Under the pieces are notes generated by a model. It was not told the origin of the DNA. It worked only from the letters and a program-made list of their open reading frames with translations, and did not search any database. A DNA stretch of 33,923 nucleotides from Syntrophaceae bacterium (lineage in GTDB: Bacteria; Desulfobacterota; Syntrophia; Syntrophales; UBA2185). A program made the translations under genes and the position numbers. Below are positions 1-9,314 of the stretch, in pieces; the stretch's first letter is position 1, and every line of letters starts with the position of its first letter. The stretch spans positions 1 through 33,923 of the forward strand of contig PLLV01000121.1 in assembly GCA_003142295.1 (NCBI GenBank), in the 5' to 3' direction.

Positions 1-2
1 AA

Positions 3-140
3 GTTAACAAAGCTGTAGAACCTGCGGGCGAAGCTAAGCCAGACTGGGAAGTCATCTCCTTGCTGGCAGATAAACTGGGCAAGAAGCTTGGCGCTTCGCT
101 AGGCGAGATTTCGGCTCGCGCAACCCAGGAACTCAAGTGA
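3..140 (+). CDS. C-terminal fragment of NuoG/HoxU-like molybdopterin-oxidoreductase-type diaphorase subunit (5' truncated by window edge)
   Basis: Frame 3 reads VNKAVEPAGEAKPDWEVISLLADKLGKKLGASLGEISARATQELK then TGA at 138-140. The EPAGEAKPDWEVIS..LADKLG pattern resembles C-terminal segments of NuoG/FdhA-type proteins. Directly upstream of hoxY. Confidence 0.65.
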   Translation, partial: VNKAVEPAGEAKPDWEVISLLADKLGKKLGASLGEISARATQELK

Positions 141-154
141 AAGGAGAATGGACG

Positions 155-700
155 ATGGCAAGAGTTAAAGTCGCCACTGACTGGTTGGCTGGATGTGCTG
201 GATGTCATATGTCTTTTTTAGACATTGATGAACGCATTGTCAAATTGTTGGAACTGGTGGAATTTACGTCGAGTCCTGTGACGGACCTGAAACATCCACC
301 CAAAGAGGGTGTAACTGTTGGTATACTTGAAGGGGCCATCTGCAACACTCACAACATCGAAGTCGCTAAGCAAATGCGCGAGCGTTGTCAGATACTTATC
401 GCAGTTGGTGATTGTGCTACTTTTGGAGGTGTCCCTGCTATGCGCAACTTGTGCGGCACAGATGAGGCACTGAAGCGCGCGTATCTGGATACGGAAAGCG
501 TCGTGGACGGACTCATCCCTGACTCTCCGGAGCTTGGGAAGCCCCTTGAAATGGTTACAGGCGTTGGTGAAGTAGTAAAGGTTGATCTCTTTATTCCCGG
601 CTGCCCACCGAGGGCTGATGCATTTTGGTACGCATTGACAGAACTACTCGCCGGGCGAGTGCCTATTGTTTTGCCACGTGAACTTTTTACATATGATTAG
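155..700 (+). CDS. hoxY: NAD-reducing [NiFe] hydrogenase small subunit (HoxY-like)
   Basis: MARVKVATDWLAGCAGCHMSFLDIDERIVKLLE, VGDCATFGGVPAMRN and IPGCPPRADAFW motifs. The ORF track starts at GTG 137, but AAAGGAG precedes ATG 155. Confidence 0.9.
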   Translation: MARVKVATDWLAGCAGCHMSFLDIDERIVKLLELVEFTSSPVTDLKHPPKEGVTVGILEGAICNTHNIEVAKQMRERCQILIAVGDCATFGGVPAMRNLCGTDEALKRAYLDTESVVDGLIPDSPELGKPLEMVTGVGEVVKVDLFIPGCPPRADAFWYALTELLAGRVPIVLPRELFTYD

Positions 701-712
701 AGGAGAATATCC

Positions 713-2143
713 ATGGAAGCTCGAAAGATAACCATTGAACCTATAACACGCATCGAAGGTCATGGGCGGATCACGATCCATCTGAATGAAGAAGGCAAGG
801 TAGATCGCTCCTTCTTCCATGTCGATGAATTCCGTGGTTTAGAGAAATTTACTGAAGGTCGCCCATACTTTGAGATGCCGCAAATTACTCAGCGCATCTG
901 CGGTATCTGTCCGGTAAGCCATCACCTGGCCTCAGCGAAGGCCTGCGATGGCGTCGCCCGTGTGGAACCGCCGCGGCCTGCCAAGCTGCTGCGCGAGTTG
1001 CTGCATATGGGGCAATTTGTGCAGTCCCACGGGATGCATTTTTTCCACCTGGCAGCGCCTGACCTGGTCCTGGGTTTTGATGCTGACCCGGCCATTCGGA
1101 ATGTTTTCGGGATCATCGGAGCGAACCCCGAACTGGCATTGAAGGCCGTGAACCTGCGCCGATGGGGTCAGCAGATCATTCAAAGATTGGGTGGGAAGCG
1201 TGTACATCCCAATTTTGCTGTTCCTGGTGGGGTTAACGCACCTCTTTCCCCCAAGGATCGCGATGAAATACTCGCCGAGTTCGATACCATGGTCGGTATC
1301 GCCAAGGTGGCGGTGGGCATCGGCAAGGACTGGCTGGGGTCCAACAAAGAACTGGCTTCCATGTTTGCATCCTTCCCTTCCAACTATATGGGTCTGGTAG
1401 ACATGGAAGGCGGCCTTCAGCTTTACGATGGTGAGATCCGGGTAAAGGATGCTGAGGGCAACTTTGTGGCACAGTTCAAGACGGATCATTACCTGTCATA
1501 TGTAGCTGAGCATGTGGAGTCCTGGTCTTTCCTCAAGTATCCTTACTTGCGCAAGCTCGGTTGGCCGGGGGGAACCTATCGGGTAGGCCCGTTAGGGCGT
1601 TTGAACGTTGCGGATAAGATCGGCACACCCTTGGCAAACGAGGAACTCAAACTCTTCAAGCAGATCAATGGCGGCAAGCCTGTGGAAGGCTCTCTCTATT
1701 ATCACTATGCACGGTTGATCGAGCTCGTCTATGCGTTAGAGCGCGTTGCTCAGTTGCTGGACGATCCGGATATCATGTCCAACGATATCCGCACTTATCC
1801 GACACATACGCAGCTCCCGAGCCAGGGGGTTGGCGTGATTGAGGCCCCTCGAGGGACACTTTTCCACGATTACGGTACGGACGAGAATGGCCAGTTGACC
1901 AGGGTGAACCTCATCGTGGCCACAGGCAACAATAATTGGGCCATGCAAACAGCCTCGGACCTGGTCGCAAAAGCCTTCGTTGATGGCACGAAGCTCACCG
2001 AAGGTATGTTGAACCGGGTAGAAGCCGCTATCCGTTGCTATGATCCATGCTTGTCGTGCGCGACACATGCCATAGGGAAAATGCCCCTGGAAGTCACTCT
2101 TATGGCGGCGGACGGCACAGTGCTGGATCGAATTTCCCGGTAA
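713..2143 (+). CDS. hoxH: NAD-reducing [NiFe] hydrogenase large subunit (HoxH-like)
   Basis: ITIEPITRIEGHGRI; N-terminal RICGICPVSHH and C-terminal DPCLSCATHA NiFe ligand motifs, followed by a removable C-terminal peptide. AGAGGAG SD upstream. Confidence 0.95.
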   Translation: MEARKITIEPITRIEGHGRITIHLNEEGKVDRSFFHVDEFRGLEKFTEGRPYFEMPQITQRICGICPVSHHLASAKACDGVARVEPPRPAKLLRELLHMGQFVQSHGMHFFHLAAPDLVLGFDADPAIRNVFGIIGANPELALKAVNLRRWGQQIIQRLGGKRVHPNFAVPGGVNAPLSPKDRDEILAEFDTMVGIAKVAVGIGKDWLGSNKELASMFASFPSNYMGLVDMEGGLQLYDGEIRVKDAEGNFVAQFKTDHYLSYVAEHVESWSFLKYPYLRKLGWPGGTYRVGPLGRLNVADKIGTPLANEELKLFKQINGGKPVEGSLYYHYARLIELVYALERVAQLLDDPDIMSNDIRTYPTHTQLPSQGVGVIEAPRGTLFHDYGTDENGQLTRVNLIVATGNNNWAMQTASDLVAKAFVDGTKLTEGMLNRVEAAIRCYDPCLSCATHAIGKMPLEVTLMAADGTVLDRISR

Positions 2144-2174
2144 TATGAAAATCTGATCTCAACGGGTTTAACAC

Positions 2175-2217
2175 AAGCGGGTGAACGCAGTTAGTTCACC
2201 CGCTTTTAACTTTTTTG
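2175..2217 (+). terminator. Rho-independent terminator after hoxH
   Basis: Perfect 12-bp stem AAGCGGGTGAAC (2175-2186) / GTTCACCCGCTT (2194-2205), 7-nt loop GCAGTTA, followed by TTAACTTTTTT. Confidence 0.88.
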
Positions 2218-2228
2218 CGCTTATAGGC

Positions 2229-2735
2229 ATGATGACTCGGACTCTGGTTATTGGTTTTGGCAATATAGACCGCGCCGATGACGGCGTTGCATATCATGTG
2301 GTCAATGATCTCAGGCGGCGCCTGGGTCAGGGGATGTTACACGAAGACGAGACCGGGTTAGAGGGACTTGGCGCACAAATAGATTCCATATTTCTGGTTC
2401 AACTGGCGCCAGAGTTAATGGACGTGATAGCTGTTTACGACAAGGTCATCTTTGTGGATGCGCACGTTTATGATAACGTGGATAGTCTCTATTGCGCCCC
2501 AGTATCTCCGGACTTTACTCCTGCCACCTTCACTCACCATCTTACACCTGCAATGCTTTTTGCACTTCTCAAGTCACTGTACCATCGAGAACCTGCAGGG
2601 CATATCGTTTCTATCCGCGGTTATGACTTTGATTTTCATCGCAACCTTTCTGCCGATGCCGAGGCCCTCGTGGAGAAGGCAGTGGATCATATCCTGCAAT
2701 TGCATGGATCCATCCATGATGAATCCCGCCCTTAA
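2229..2735 (+). CDS. Hydrogenase maturation protease (HyaD/HoxW family)
   Basis: MTRTLVIGFGNIDRADDGVAYHVV (GN.. .DDG motif), KVIFVDAH, GYDFDFHRNLSADA. The track start at 2181 lies inside the terminator, so ATG 2229/2232 is more likely. Confidence 0.85.
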   Translation: MMTRTLVIGFGNIDRADDGVAYHVVNDLRRRLGQGMLHEDETGLEGLGAQIDSIFLVQLAPELMDVIAVYDKVIFVDAHVYDNVDSLYCAPVSPDFTPATFTHHLTPAMLFALLKSLYHREPAGHIVSIRGYDFDFHRNLSADAEALVEKAVDHILQLHGSIHDESRP

Positions 2736-2935
2736 TTGAATTTATAATTCCCCATACCGATAGATCCTCTCCAACCTTTGAAAACCCCGGCTAAACCTGC
2801 TCTTTCGAAATCTATCTTTGATGGATTTTTTTGAATTAATATGTTAATTTGAAAAACAAGTTTGAGGGAACACCCTCGCAAAGAAAACTTTTGTAAAAGT
2901 TTATCCGTAATCAAATCTTTTGAGGACTGCATTCA

Positions 2936-3808
2936 TTGTCATTGAATATAAGAAAATCTGCTTCGTGCCTGTGTTTGCTTGTTGTCGCGTCTTTTTTCTT
3001 TTTTGAGGGAGACCTCTCAGCCGCGCCCCGCATTAAACTGAAAGCTAAGTCTGCTATTCTAATCAACGACAGCACCGGTAGTATCCTCTATACAAAAAAT
3101 CCGGACAGGCCCATGCAACCTGCTTCACTGACCAAAATCCTTTCCCTGTACCTTGTACACGAGGCAATCACGCAAGGGAAAATTCATCCTTCAGACAGGG
3201 TAAGAATAAGTATGGCCGCCCAGCTTACCGGGGGATCGAGTATGTACCTTGTCGATGAGAACGAAGCTGTGCTGGACGATCTTATAAAGGGCATGGCCGT
3301 TGTCTCTGCAAATGACGCCAGTGTTGTCATAGCTGAACATCTTGGTGGCAGCATCAATGGTTTTGTGAAGATGATGAATGCCAAGGCAAAGGTCCTCGAT
3401 ATGAAACGCAGTCATTTTGTGAATCCGAATGGTCTTCCGGCGAGGGGGCAGGTTACTACCGCCCGGGACATTCTCAAGCTATCGCGCGCTTACATAAGGG
3501 ATTTCCCGGAGGCTTTGCAAATCCATTCCATGCAGGAATATACATTCGCCAACATTACCCAGCGTAACAGCAACACCCTGCTCAGGCAATGTGAGGATGT
3601 GGATGGATTGAAAACGGGTTTTGTCCGCGCTGCCGGATTTCACCTGGTTGCTACGGCAAAGAGGGGGGACACAAGACTCATTGCTGTTGTAATGGGTGAG
3701 AAAAATCCCAGAATCAGGGCACGAGATACTACAAAACTCCTGGAACAGGGCTTCCGTATGGTGGCCGGAAAAGGAAAGACCGCCGTATCGCTGAAAAGTC
3801 GCTCGTGA
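2936..3808 (+). CDS. D-alanyl-D-alanine carboxypeptidase (PBP5/6, peptidase S11 family)
   Basis: Signal-peptide-like N-terminus; SLTK (SxxK), SAND (SxN) and LKTGF (KTG) motifs in the expected order. Apparent TTG start. Confidence 0.9.
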   Translation: MSLNIRKSASCLCLLVVASFFFFEGDLSAAPRIKLKAKSAILINDSTGSILYTKNPDRPMQPASLTKILSLYLVHEAITQGKIHPSDRVRISMAAQLTGGSSMYLVDENEAVLDDLIKGMAVVSANDASVVIAEHLGGSINGFVKMMNAKAKVLDMKRSHFVNPNGLPARGQVTTARDILKLSRAYIRDFPEALQIHSMQEYTFANITQRNSNTLLRQCEDVDGLKTGFVRAAGFHLVATAKRGDTRLIAVVMGEKNPRIRARDTTKLLEQGFRMVAGKGKTAVSLKSRS

Positions 3809-3997
3809 CACCATCACCGCCTCAGTTCACAAGTCTTTTTTTGAGAGAAAGCCGACAGGCAGGTTTCAATCGGTCTATTGATTTCATTTGACGAATTCCA
3901 TTCAATAAGGTTAGATTCACTCAATCAATTCGCTATGGAATTATTTTCACTTGAGAAATTATCAGCAGGTTTTTCTATAATTTAAGGAGGTGGGAAT

Positions 3998-4561
3998 ATG
4001 AAAAAAAAGGAGACGGACTACTTCTCTGCCTTATACGAAGTAGCCAGGGTTATCAACGCCTCTTTGGACCCATCCACTGTTCTGGATAAGATTGTCCAGT
4101 GCGTAACACGTGCTATGCACGTTAAGGCGTGCAGTATCAGACTCCTGGATTTACGGAAGAAAAAGCTTGTCCTTGGTGCTGCCCACGGGCTCTCTAAATA
4201 TTACCTTCATAAAGGGCCTATCTTGATAAAGGAAAGTGGACTGGATCAGAAGGTCCTTGCAGGTGAGACCGTGTGGTTGAAGAATGTCCAGACCGACAAG
4301 GATTTCCAGTACGGAGCAAAGGCAAAAGCAGAAGGCATTAAATCGGTATTTGTTGTTCCACTGTTGCTCCGCAAAAATGCCATCGGTGTTCTTAGGGTAT
4401 ACTCGGAAAGCATCCATAAATTTAATGATCAGGAAATTAAGTATTTGGAGGCAGTTGCCAATCTAAGCGCCATCGCCCTGGATAATGCCAGACATCACAA
4501 GACATTGCAGATACAATGTGATCTGATGGCTGCGCACAAGTATCGCATTGACGACAATTGA
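3998..4561 (+). CDS. Stand-alone GAF domain protein
   Basis: GAF-type sequence LYEVARVINASLDPSTVLDKIVQCVTRAMHVKACSIRLLD...LGAAHGLS...VVPLLLRKNAIGVLRVYS...ANLSAIALDNA; AAGGAGG SD. Confidence 0.85.
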   Translation: MKKKETDYFSALYEVARVINASLDPSTVLDKIVQCVTRAMHVKACSIRLLDLRKKKLVLGAAHGLSKYYLHKGPILIKESGLDQKVLAGETVWLKNVQTDKDFQYGAKAKAEGIKSVFVVPLLLRKNAIGVLRVYSESIHKFNDQEIKYLEAVANLSAIALDNARHHKTLQIQCDLMAAHKYRIDDN

Positions 4562-4573
4562 AAGGAGAACCCA

Positions 4574-5584
4574 ATGATTCGCCTTGGCATAAATGGGTTT
4601 GGACGAATAGGCCGGCAGGTGCTGAAAGCCGTCATCGAAAGGTATCCCAGGGCTCTCTCCGTTGCTGCAATCAACGACCTCTTTGACGTGGAAACCAACG
4701 CCCACCTTTTCAAATATGATACAAATTACGGACGCTATCCTGGCGAAGTAAAGGTCAAAAAGGACAGCTTCGTTATTGATGGTCATGTAATCAAGAATCT
4801 GGCATTTCGCGACCCATCATCCATTCCGTGGGATGATGAAGGCGTCGATATAGTTATTGAGAGCACAGGCCTGTTTCTGACCGGTCCCAAAGCGTCAGCC
4901 CACATCGACGCTGGGGCAAAGAAGGTCATCATCACTGCCCCGGCAAAGGAAGAAGACATTACGGTGGTCATGGGCGTCAACCACAAAGACTACAGACCCG
5001 GGAAACATCACATAGTATCTAATGCCTCCTGTACGACTAACTGCCTGGCACCGCCCGTGTTTGTCGTTCACAAGACCTTCGGCATCAAGAAAGGCATGAT
5101 GACAACCGTTCACTCATACACCAATGACCAGCGTATCCTGGATCTTGCTCACAGAGATCTGCGGCGGGCCCGCGCAGCAGGGCAAAATATCATACCGACC
5201 ACGACCGGTGCAGCAAGGGCGCTGTCTCTGGTGATTCCCGATCTCGCCGGTCTCTTTGACGGTTACTCACTTCGCGTGCCCACGCCGACTGTTTCGATCG
5301 TCGATTTCGTTGCGGAACTCGGCAGCAAGACAACAACGGAAGAGCTAAAAAAAGTCCTCGAAACCGCAAGCAGGAAGCAGTTCAGGGGTATCATGGCATG
5401 TGAAAAATCAGGTTTAGTCTCCACGGACTTCAAGGGAAACCCGCATTCCTCGATAGTAGATATGGAGTTTACGCAGGTCCTTCGGGGCAATATGGCCAAA
5501 GTCGTTGCATGGTACGACAATGAATGGGGATATTCCTGCCGCGTGGCAGATCTGGCAAATTACATTGCGCAAAAAGGGTTCTGA
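4574..5584 (+). CDS. gap: Type I glyceraldehyde-3-phosphate dehydrogenase
   Basis: [18 protein letters not shown] Rossmann N-terminus, catalytic [28 protein letters not shown]-terminus. Confidence 0.97.
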   Translation: MIRLGINGFGRIGRQVLKAVIERYPRALSVAAINDLFDVETNAHLFKYDTNYGRYPGEVKVKKDSFVIDGHVIKNLAFRDPSSIPWDDEGVDIVIESTGLFLTGPKASAHIDAGAKKVIITAPAKEEDITVVMGVNHKDYRPGKHHIVSNASCTTNCLAPPVFVVHKTFGIKKGMMTTVHSYTNDQRILDLAHRDLRRARAAGQNIIPTTTGAARALSLVIPDLAGLFDGYSLRVPTPTVSIVDFVAELGSKTTTEELKKVLETASRKQFRGIMACEKSGLVSTDFKGNPHSSIVDMEFTQVLRGNMAKVVAWYDNEWGYSCRVADLANYIAQKGF

Positions 5585-5590
5585 GCAATA

Positions 5591-6919
5591 ATGAAACACG
5601 CCCGTATTCTGGTAATTGACGATGATGCTGTTGCCTGTGAATTCTTACAGGAGGCACTGTCGCGTGAAGGCCACAGGGTGGATACTTTTACATCCGGGAA
5701 AGAGGCCCTGAAAAGAGAGCTGTCTCAATACGATCTCCTCATGTCAGATATCAGAATGCCTGAAATTGACGGGCTTCAGTTTCTCCGTCATGTGCGTGAG
5801 AAATGGCCGGACCTGCCCGTTATCCTGATGACCGCTTACGGATCACTGGAAACCACCATGGAGGCACTCAGACTGGGTGCATGGGATTATATCAGCAAAC
5901 CCTTTTCCCCTGAAGCCATTCGTGCCATGGTGCAAAAAGTTCTCGAAGTGCGGGAACTGCGACAGCGCCGCATGCAAGGGCAGCCGAAAATATCAGGTGA
6001 ACCGCAATTTATCGGTTCTTCTGCTACCATGGTCGAATTTTATAAGCAGATCGCTCGCATAGCGGATGCGGATGCAAGTGTATTAATCGAAGGCGAAAGC
6101 GGCACAGGAAAAGAACTCGCAACAAGAGCCCTTCATCAGTTGAGCTCGAGGCGAGACAAGCCCTTTGTCGTGGTTCATTGCGGCGCTATTCCTGATACCC
6201 TTCTGGATTCAGAATTGTTCGGCTACGAAAAAGGGGCGTATACAGGAGCGGACCATAAACACGAAGGACTGCTTGCTTCATCTAACAGCGGAACCATATT
6301 TCTTGATGAAATTACGGAAATGTCGCCATCTCTCCAGGGAAAACTCTTGCGCTTCATGCAGGGTGGAGAAGTCCGGCGGCTCGGCGGTCACGAAGTACGG
6401 CACTTCAGCGTCCGGGTAGTGGCGGCTACGAACAGAAATATCGATGAGGAGGTAAAAAAGAGCACGTTCCGCTCGGACCTTCTCTATCGATTCGTTGTGC
6501 GTCTGCATATGCCCCCTTTACGGGAACATAAGGAAGATCTGCCGCAGTTAATCGAATCCCTCCTGAAAAAGATTGGATACCCTTCCGTCCGCATTTCCGA
6601 TGAGGCTATGGAGCTTCTTATAGCCTATGACTGGCCCGGCAATGTCCGTGAGCTGCAAAATGTTTTGGAGCAGACACTGCTCTTCTCACCCTTTATGGTG
6701 GTCCTCCCCGAACACCTTCCGGAAAGATTCCGTCCGGGGCGTGATGAGACACTTCCTCTTTTACCACCTCTGGAAGAAGCAGAACGAAAGCAGATCATCC
6801 AGGCGCTGCAAACCACGTCATGGAACCAGAGCCAGGCGGCTCAACTTTTAGGAATTGACCGAAAGACGCTGAGGACAAAAATTCAGCGCTATGGCTTATT
6901 GAGAGATGGCGCATCATGA
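5591..6919 (+). CDS. Sigma-54-dependent two-component response regulator (NtrC family)
   Basis: Receiver (ILVIDDDAVACEFLQ, MSDIRMPEIDGLQFL), AAA+ Walker A GESGTGKE, ELFGYEKGAYTGA (GAFTGA variant), Fis-type HTH SQAAQLLGIDRKTLRTKIQRYGL. Confidence 0.95.
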   Translation: MKHARILVIDDDAVACEFLQEALSREGHRVDTFTSGKEALKRELSQYDLLMSDIRMPEIDGLQFLRHVREKWPDLPVILMTAYGSLETTMEALRLGAWDYISKPFSPEAIRAMVQKVLEVRELRQRRMQGQPKISGEPQFIGSSATMVEFYKQIARIADADASVLIEGESGTGKELATRALHQLSSRRDKPFVVVHCGAIPDTLLDSELFGYEKGAYTGADHKHEGLLASSNSGTIFLDEITEMSPSLQGKLLRFMQGGEVRRLGGHEVRHFSVRVVAATNRNIDEEVKKSTFRSDLLYRFVVRLHMPPLREHKEDLPQLIESLLKKIGYPSVRISDEAMELLIAYDWPGNVRELQNVLEQTLLFSPFMVVLPEHLPERFRPGRDETLPLLPPLEEAERKQIIQALQTTSWNQSQAAQLLGIDRKTLRTKIQRYGLLRDGAS

Positions 6920-8484
6920 GAGACTTCTATGGACGTCACATTCTCAACAATCGGGAAGAATAGAACGATTTGAGTGCCCTCATAGGGACTGCTCTTCATC
7001 TCGATCTTGCCGCCATGGATCTTGACGATATCCTGTACAATAGCAAGCCCCAGACCGCGCAGACCTTCATCCGTATGGGTGCTGAAGAAAGGCTCACAGA
7101 CCCTTGCCAATAATTCAGGCGGAATGCCTGGACCGTTGTCCTGAACCGTAATAGCCACAGCATTATTTTGCGGTACAGCTCTAGCTGTAACGGAAATCTT
7201 CCCTCCTCCCGACATGGCCTCCAGGGCATTCTGAATGAGATTAAATAGAGCTGTCTGAACACGATATCTGTCAACGAAGAGAACAGGGATTTTTTCATCC
7301 ACATCCACAATGAGTTGAATGCCTGATTTCTGCATCAGCGGTTCGACGAGGGGGAGCGTCTCGTTCAAAAGTTCAGGTACGCTTACGGCCTCAAAATGCG
7401 GCTCCGGAAGACGCGTGGCATGACGCACATTCTGAATGACCGTATTGAGCCTTTGCGTCTGCTGAACTATGAGTTCCAGTTTTCTGCCTACGTCCGGCGG
7501 CCATGCGTCATGCTCCAGGAGCAGTTTGGCCAAGCCCGCAATCGAGTGCAGGGGGGTGCCCAAGTCATGCGCCAACGTCGCCGTCAAATGACCTAGGGCT
7601 GTGAGCTGTTGGAGCTGGTTCACCTGCTGCTGAAGTTGAACCACATTGTGTGTCGCTTCCTGCACCCTCTCTTCCAGGTGCCTTTGGAGCTCCTGATTCC
7701 GCGCCAGCACCCGTTCAATCTCGTCGGCCATTACATTAAAATGATCTGCCAGGTGGCCCCATTCATCCAGCCTGGCAATGGGAATCCTCTTGACGTATTT
7801 GCCTGCACGGAAGTCATCAATGGTGTCAATAATGACACCCAGCGGCCTGCCGATAAGCCATCTGTAACTTAAGGCCAGGACAAACAGGATGGCGAATAAA
7901 AGGCCCATCGTGCTGAACAGTAGCAGGCGTTTCGCACGGGCCAATATTTCAAATCTGGTTTGTGAAAACACAATCACACCGACAAAAACCTGCGTGTCTC
8001 TTTCTGATAGAAACGGATACAACAGGCCCAGGGCCGGCCCTCCATCAGTATTCAATTCAACACGCTGGGTTTTTGATTTTTCAATGGCTGCGCTTATAAC
8101 GTTTTCAGGCCATTCATAGGGAACCCGCCCGGCGCCCACAATATATTCCACTTCGCCATTCACAATGGAAAAAAGATCAATGCGCGCCAGCCTGTCATCT
8201 GATTTTATGTGGTCTTCCAATGCATCATCGAGGGCAGATAAACCTTTACCGGTCGGAAAGTGCTGGTAGTACGTACTGACCGTTTCCGCAAGGTCATAAA
8301 GCCGTTTGACCTGCTGTTCAATGAGAATTACATCCAACACCCTTAACTGGATCCAGCCCCAGATAGTCATGGTCAAAGCCAGGCCCAAAACGGTCAATAC
8401 AATCAGGCGCGTCCTGACGGTCATATTCGACACGCGGTATTTAGCCTTCTTGATTACATCCCGTAGTGTTGACAAAACGCGCAC
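6889..8484 (-). CDS. Membrane sensor histidine kinase (HAMP, HisKA, HATPase_c)
   Basis: N-terminal TM helix, HAMP-like region, LGHLTATLAHDLGTPLHSI H-box, LFNLIQNALEAM N-box, VQDNGPGIPPE and GLGLAIVQDIV G-boxes. Confidence 0.93.
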   Translation of the reverse strand: MRVLSTLRDVIKKAKYRVSNMTVRTRLIVLTVLGLALTMTIWGWIQLRVLDVILIEQQVKRLYDLAETVSTYYQHFPTGKGLSALDDALEDHIKSDDRLARIDLFSIVNGEVEYIVGAGRVPYEWPENVISAAIEKSKTQRVELNTDGGPALGLLYPFLSERDTQVFVGVIVFSQTRFEILARAKRLLLFSTMGLLFAILFVLALSYRWLIGRPLGVIIDTIDDFRAGKYVKRIPIARLDEWGHLADHFNVMADEIERVLARNQELQRHLEERVQEATHNVVQLQQQVNQLQQLTALGHLTATLAHDLGTPLHSIAGLAKLLLEHDAWPPDVGRKLELIVQQTQRLNTVIQNVRHATRLPEPHFEAVSVPELLNETLPLVEPLMQKSGIQLIVDVDEKIPVLFVDRYRVQTALFNLIQNALEAMSGGGKISVTARAVPQNNAVAITVQDNGPGIPPELLARVCEPFFSTHTDEGLRGLGLAIVQDIVKIHGGKIEMKSSPYEGTQIVLFFPIVENVTSIEVSHDAPSLNKP

Positions 8485-8626
8485 CCTGCAAGAGTGATTA
8501 CGAACTCCTGATCCTCATACCAGAAAAAAATGGAAAACTCAATTATTCCATTAAACGTAAAAAGGCACAGAGATTATATCTCCATGCCATTAAGTTATAG
8601 ACAATAGACAATATTAATTATGGATC

Positions 8627-9052
8627 TTATTTGGGGGAAGACGGAGTTTCAGCGGGCGATGGTCTTGTTTCCTTTAAGGGAGACGTCTTTCTTATTATCT
8701 TTCTTACAACAACGGGAGTTACCCTGGTAGCAACATTCTTTCCGTCCTTCTTTAAGTAGTTTACTTTCACCTTATCGCCGGCATTGATTTTTTCAACGGG
8801 TTTATCCAACGCAAATTCCACTGTTTCCGTTTTGCCTCTAACGGTACGCTCAACTAATATCATTGTATCGGAGATCTCCTTAACAATTCCCGTTATGCTC
8901 ACCTTCGTTTCCTTAGGCGGTTTCACAGTAACTGCCTTAGACGGATCGGCCTTGGCAGGAGCTTGGGAAGGTCCATCAACAGCGACAGCGAAGACGGAAG
9001 CACTGAAAACAAAAACTGCTACCAATACCATCAGACGTCTCATTCCAGGCAA
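8627..9052 (-). CDS. Hypothetical exported protein
   Basis: Signal peptide MPGMRRLMVLVAVFVFSASVFAVA, then a small beta-rich region (GIVKEISDTMILVERTVRGKTETVEFALD..VKVNYLKKDGKNVATRV) and a charged tail; AAGGAGG SD. Confidence 0.75.
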   Translation of the reverse strand: MPGMRRLMVLVAVFVFSASVFAVAVDGPSQAPAKADPSKAVTVKPPKETKVSITGIVKEISDTMILVERTVRGKTETVEFALDKPVEKINAGDKVKVNYLKKDGKNVATRVTPVVVRKIIRKTSPLKETRPSPAETPSSPK

Positions 9053-9314
9053 CCTCCTTCTTATATTCTTTAGAATATGAATTTCCCGCTGTCTTTAACT
9101 GATTCTTATATTAAATGAATTTATTAGTGCAATCTATATACCACATGGATGCCCATTCCGAGATATTAAACTAACTATATACAATTACGGGAGATTAAAT
9201 TAATGCCCCCAATGCGTACAGGAAGCACGTGATAAAAGAATGGAGAATTAAACCCCAGTTGTTGAGTAATTTTTCATCAATTGCGCAACGAATATCACAC
9301 AGAGAGGCTTAAAG

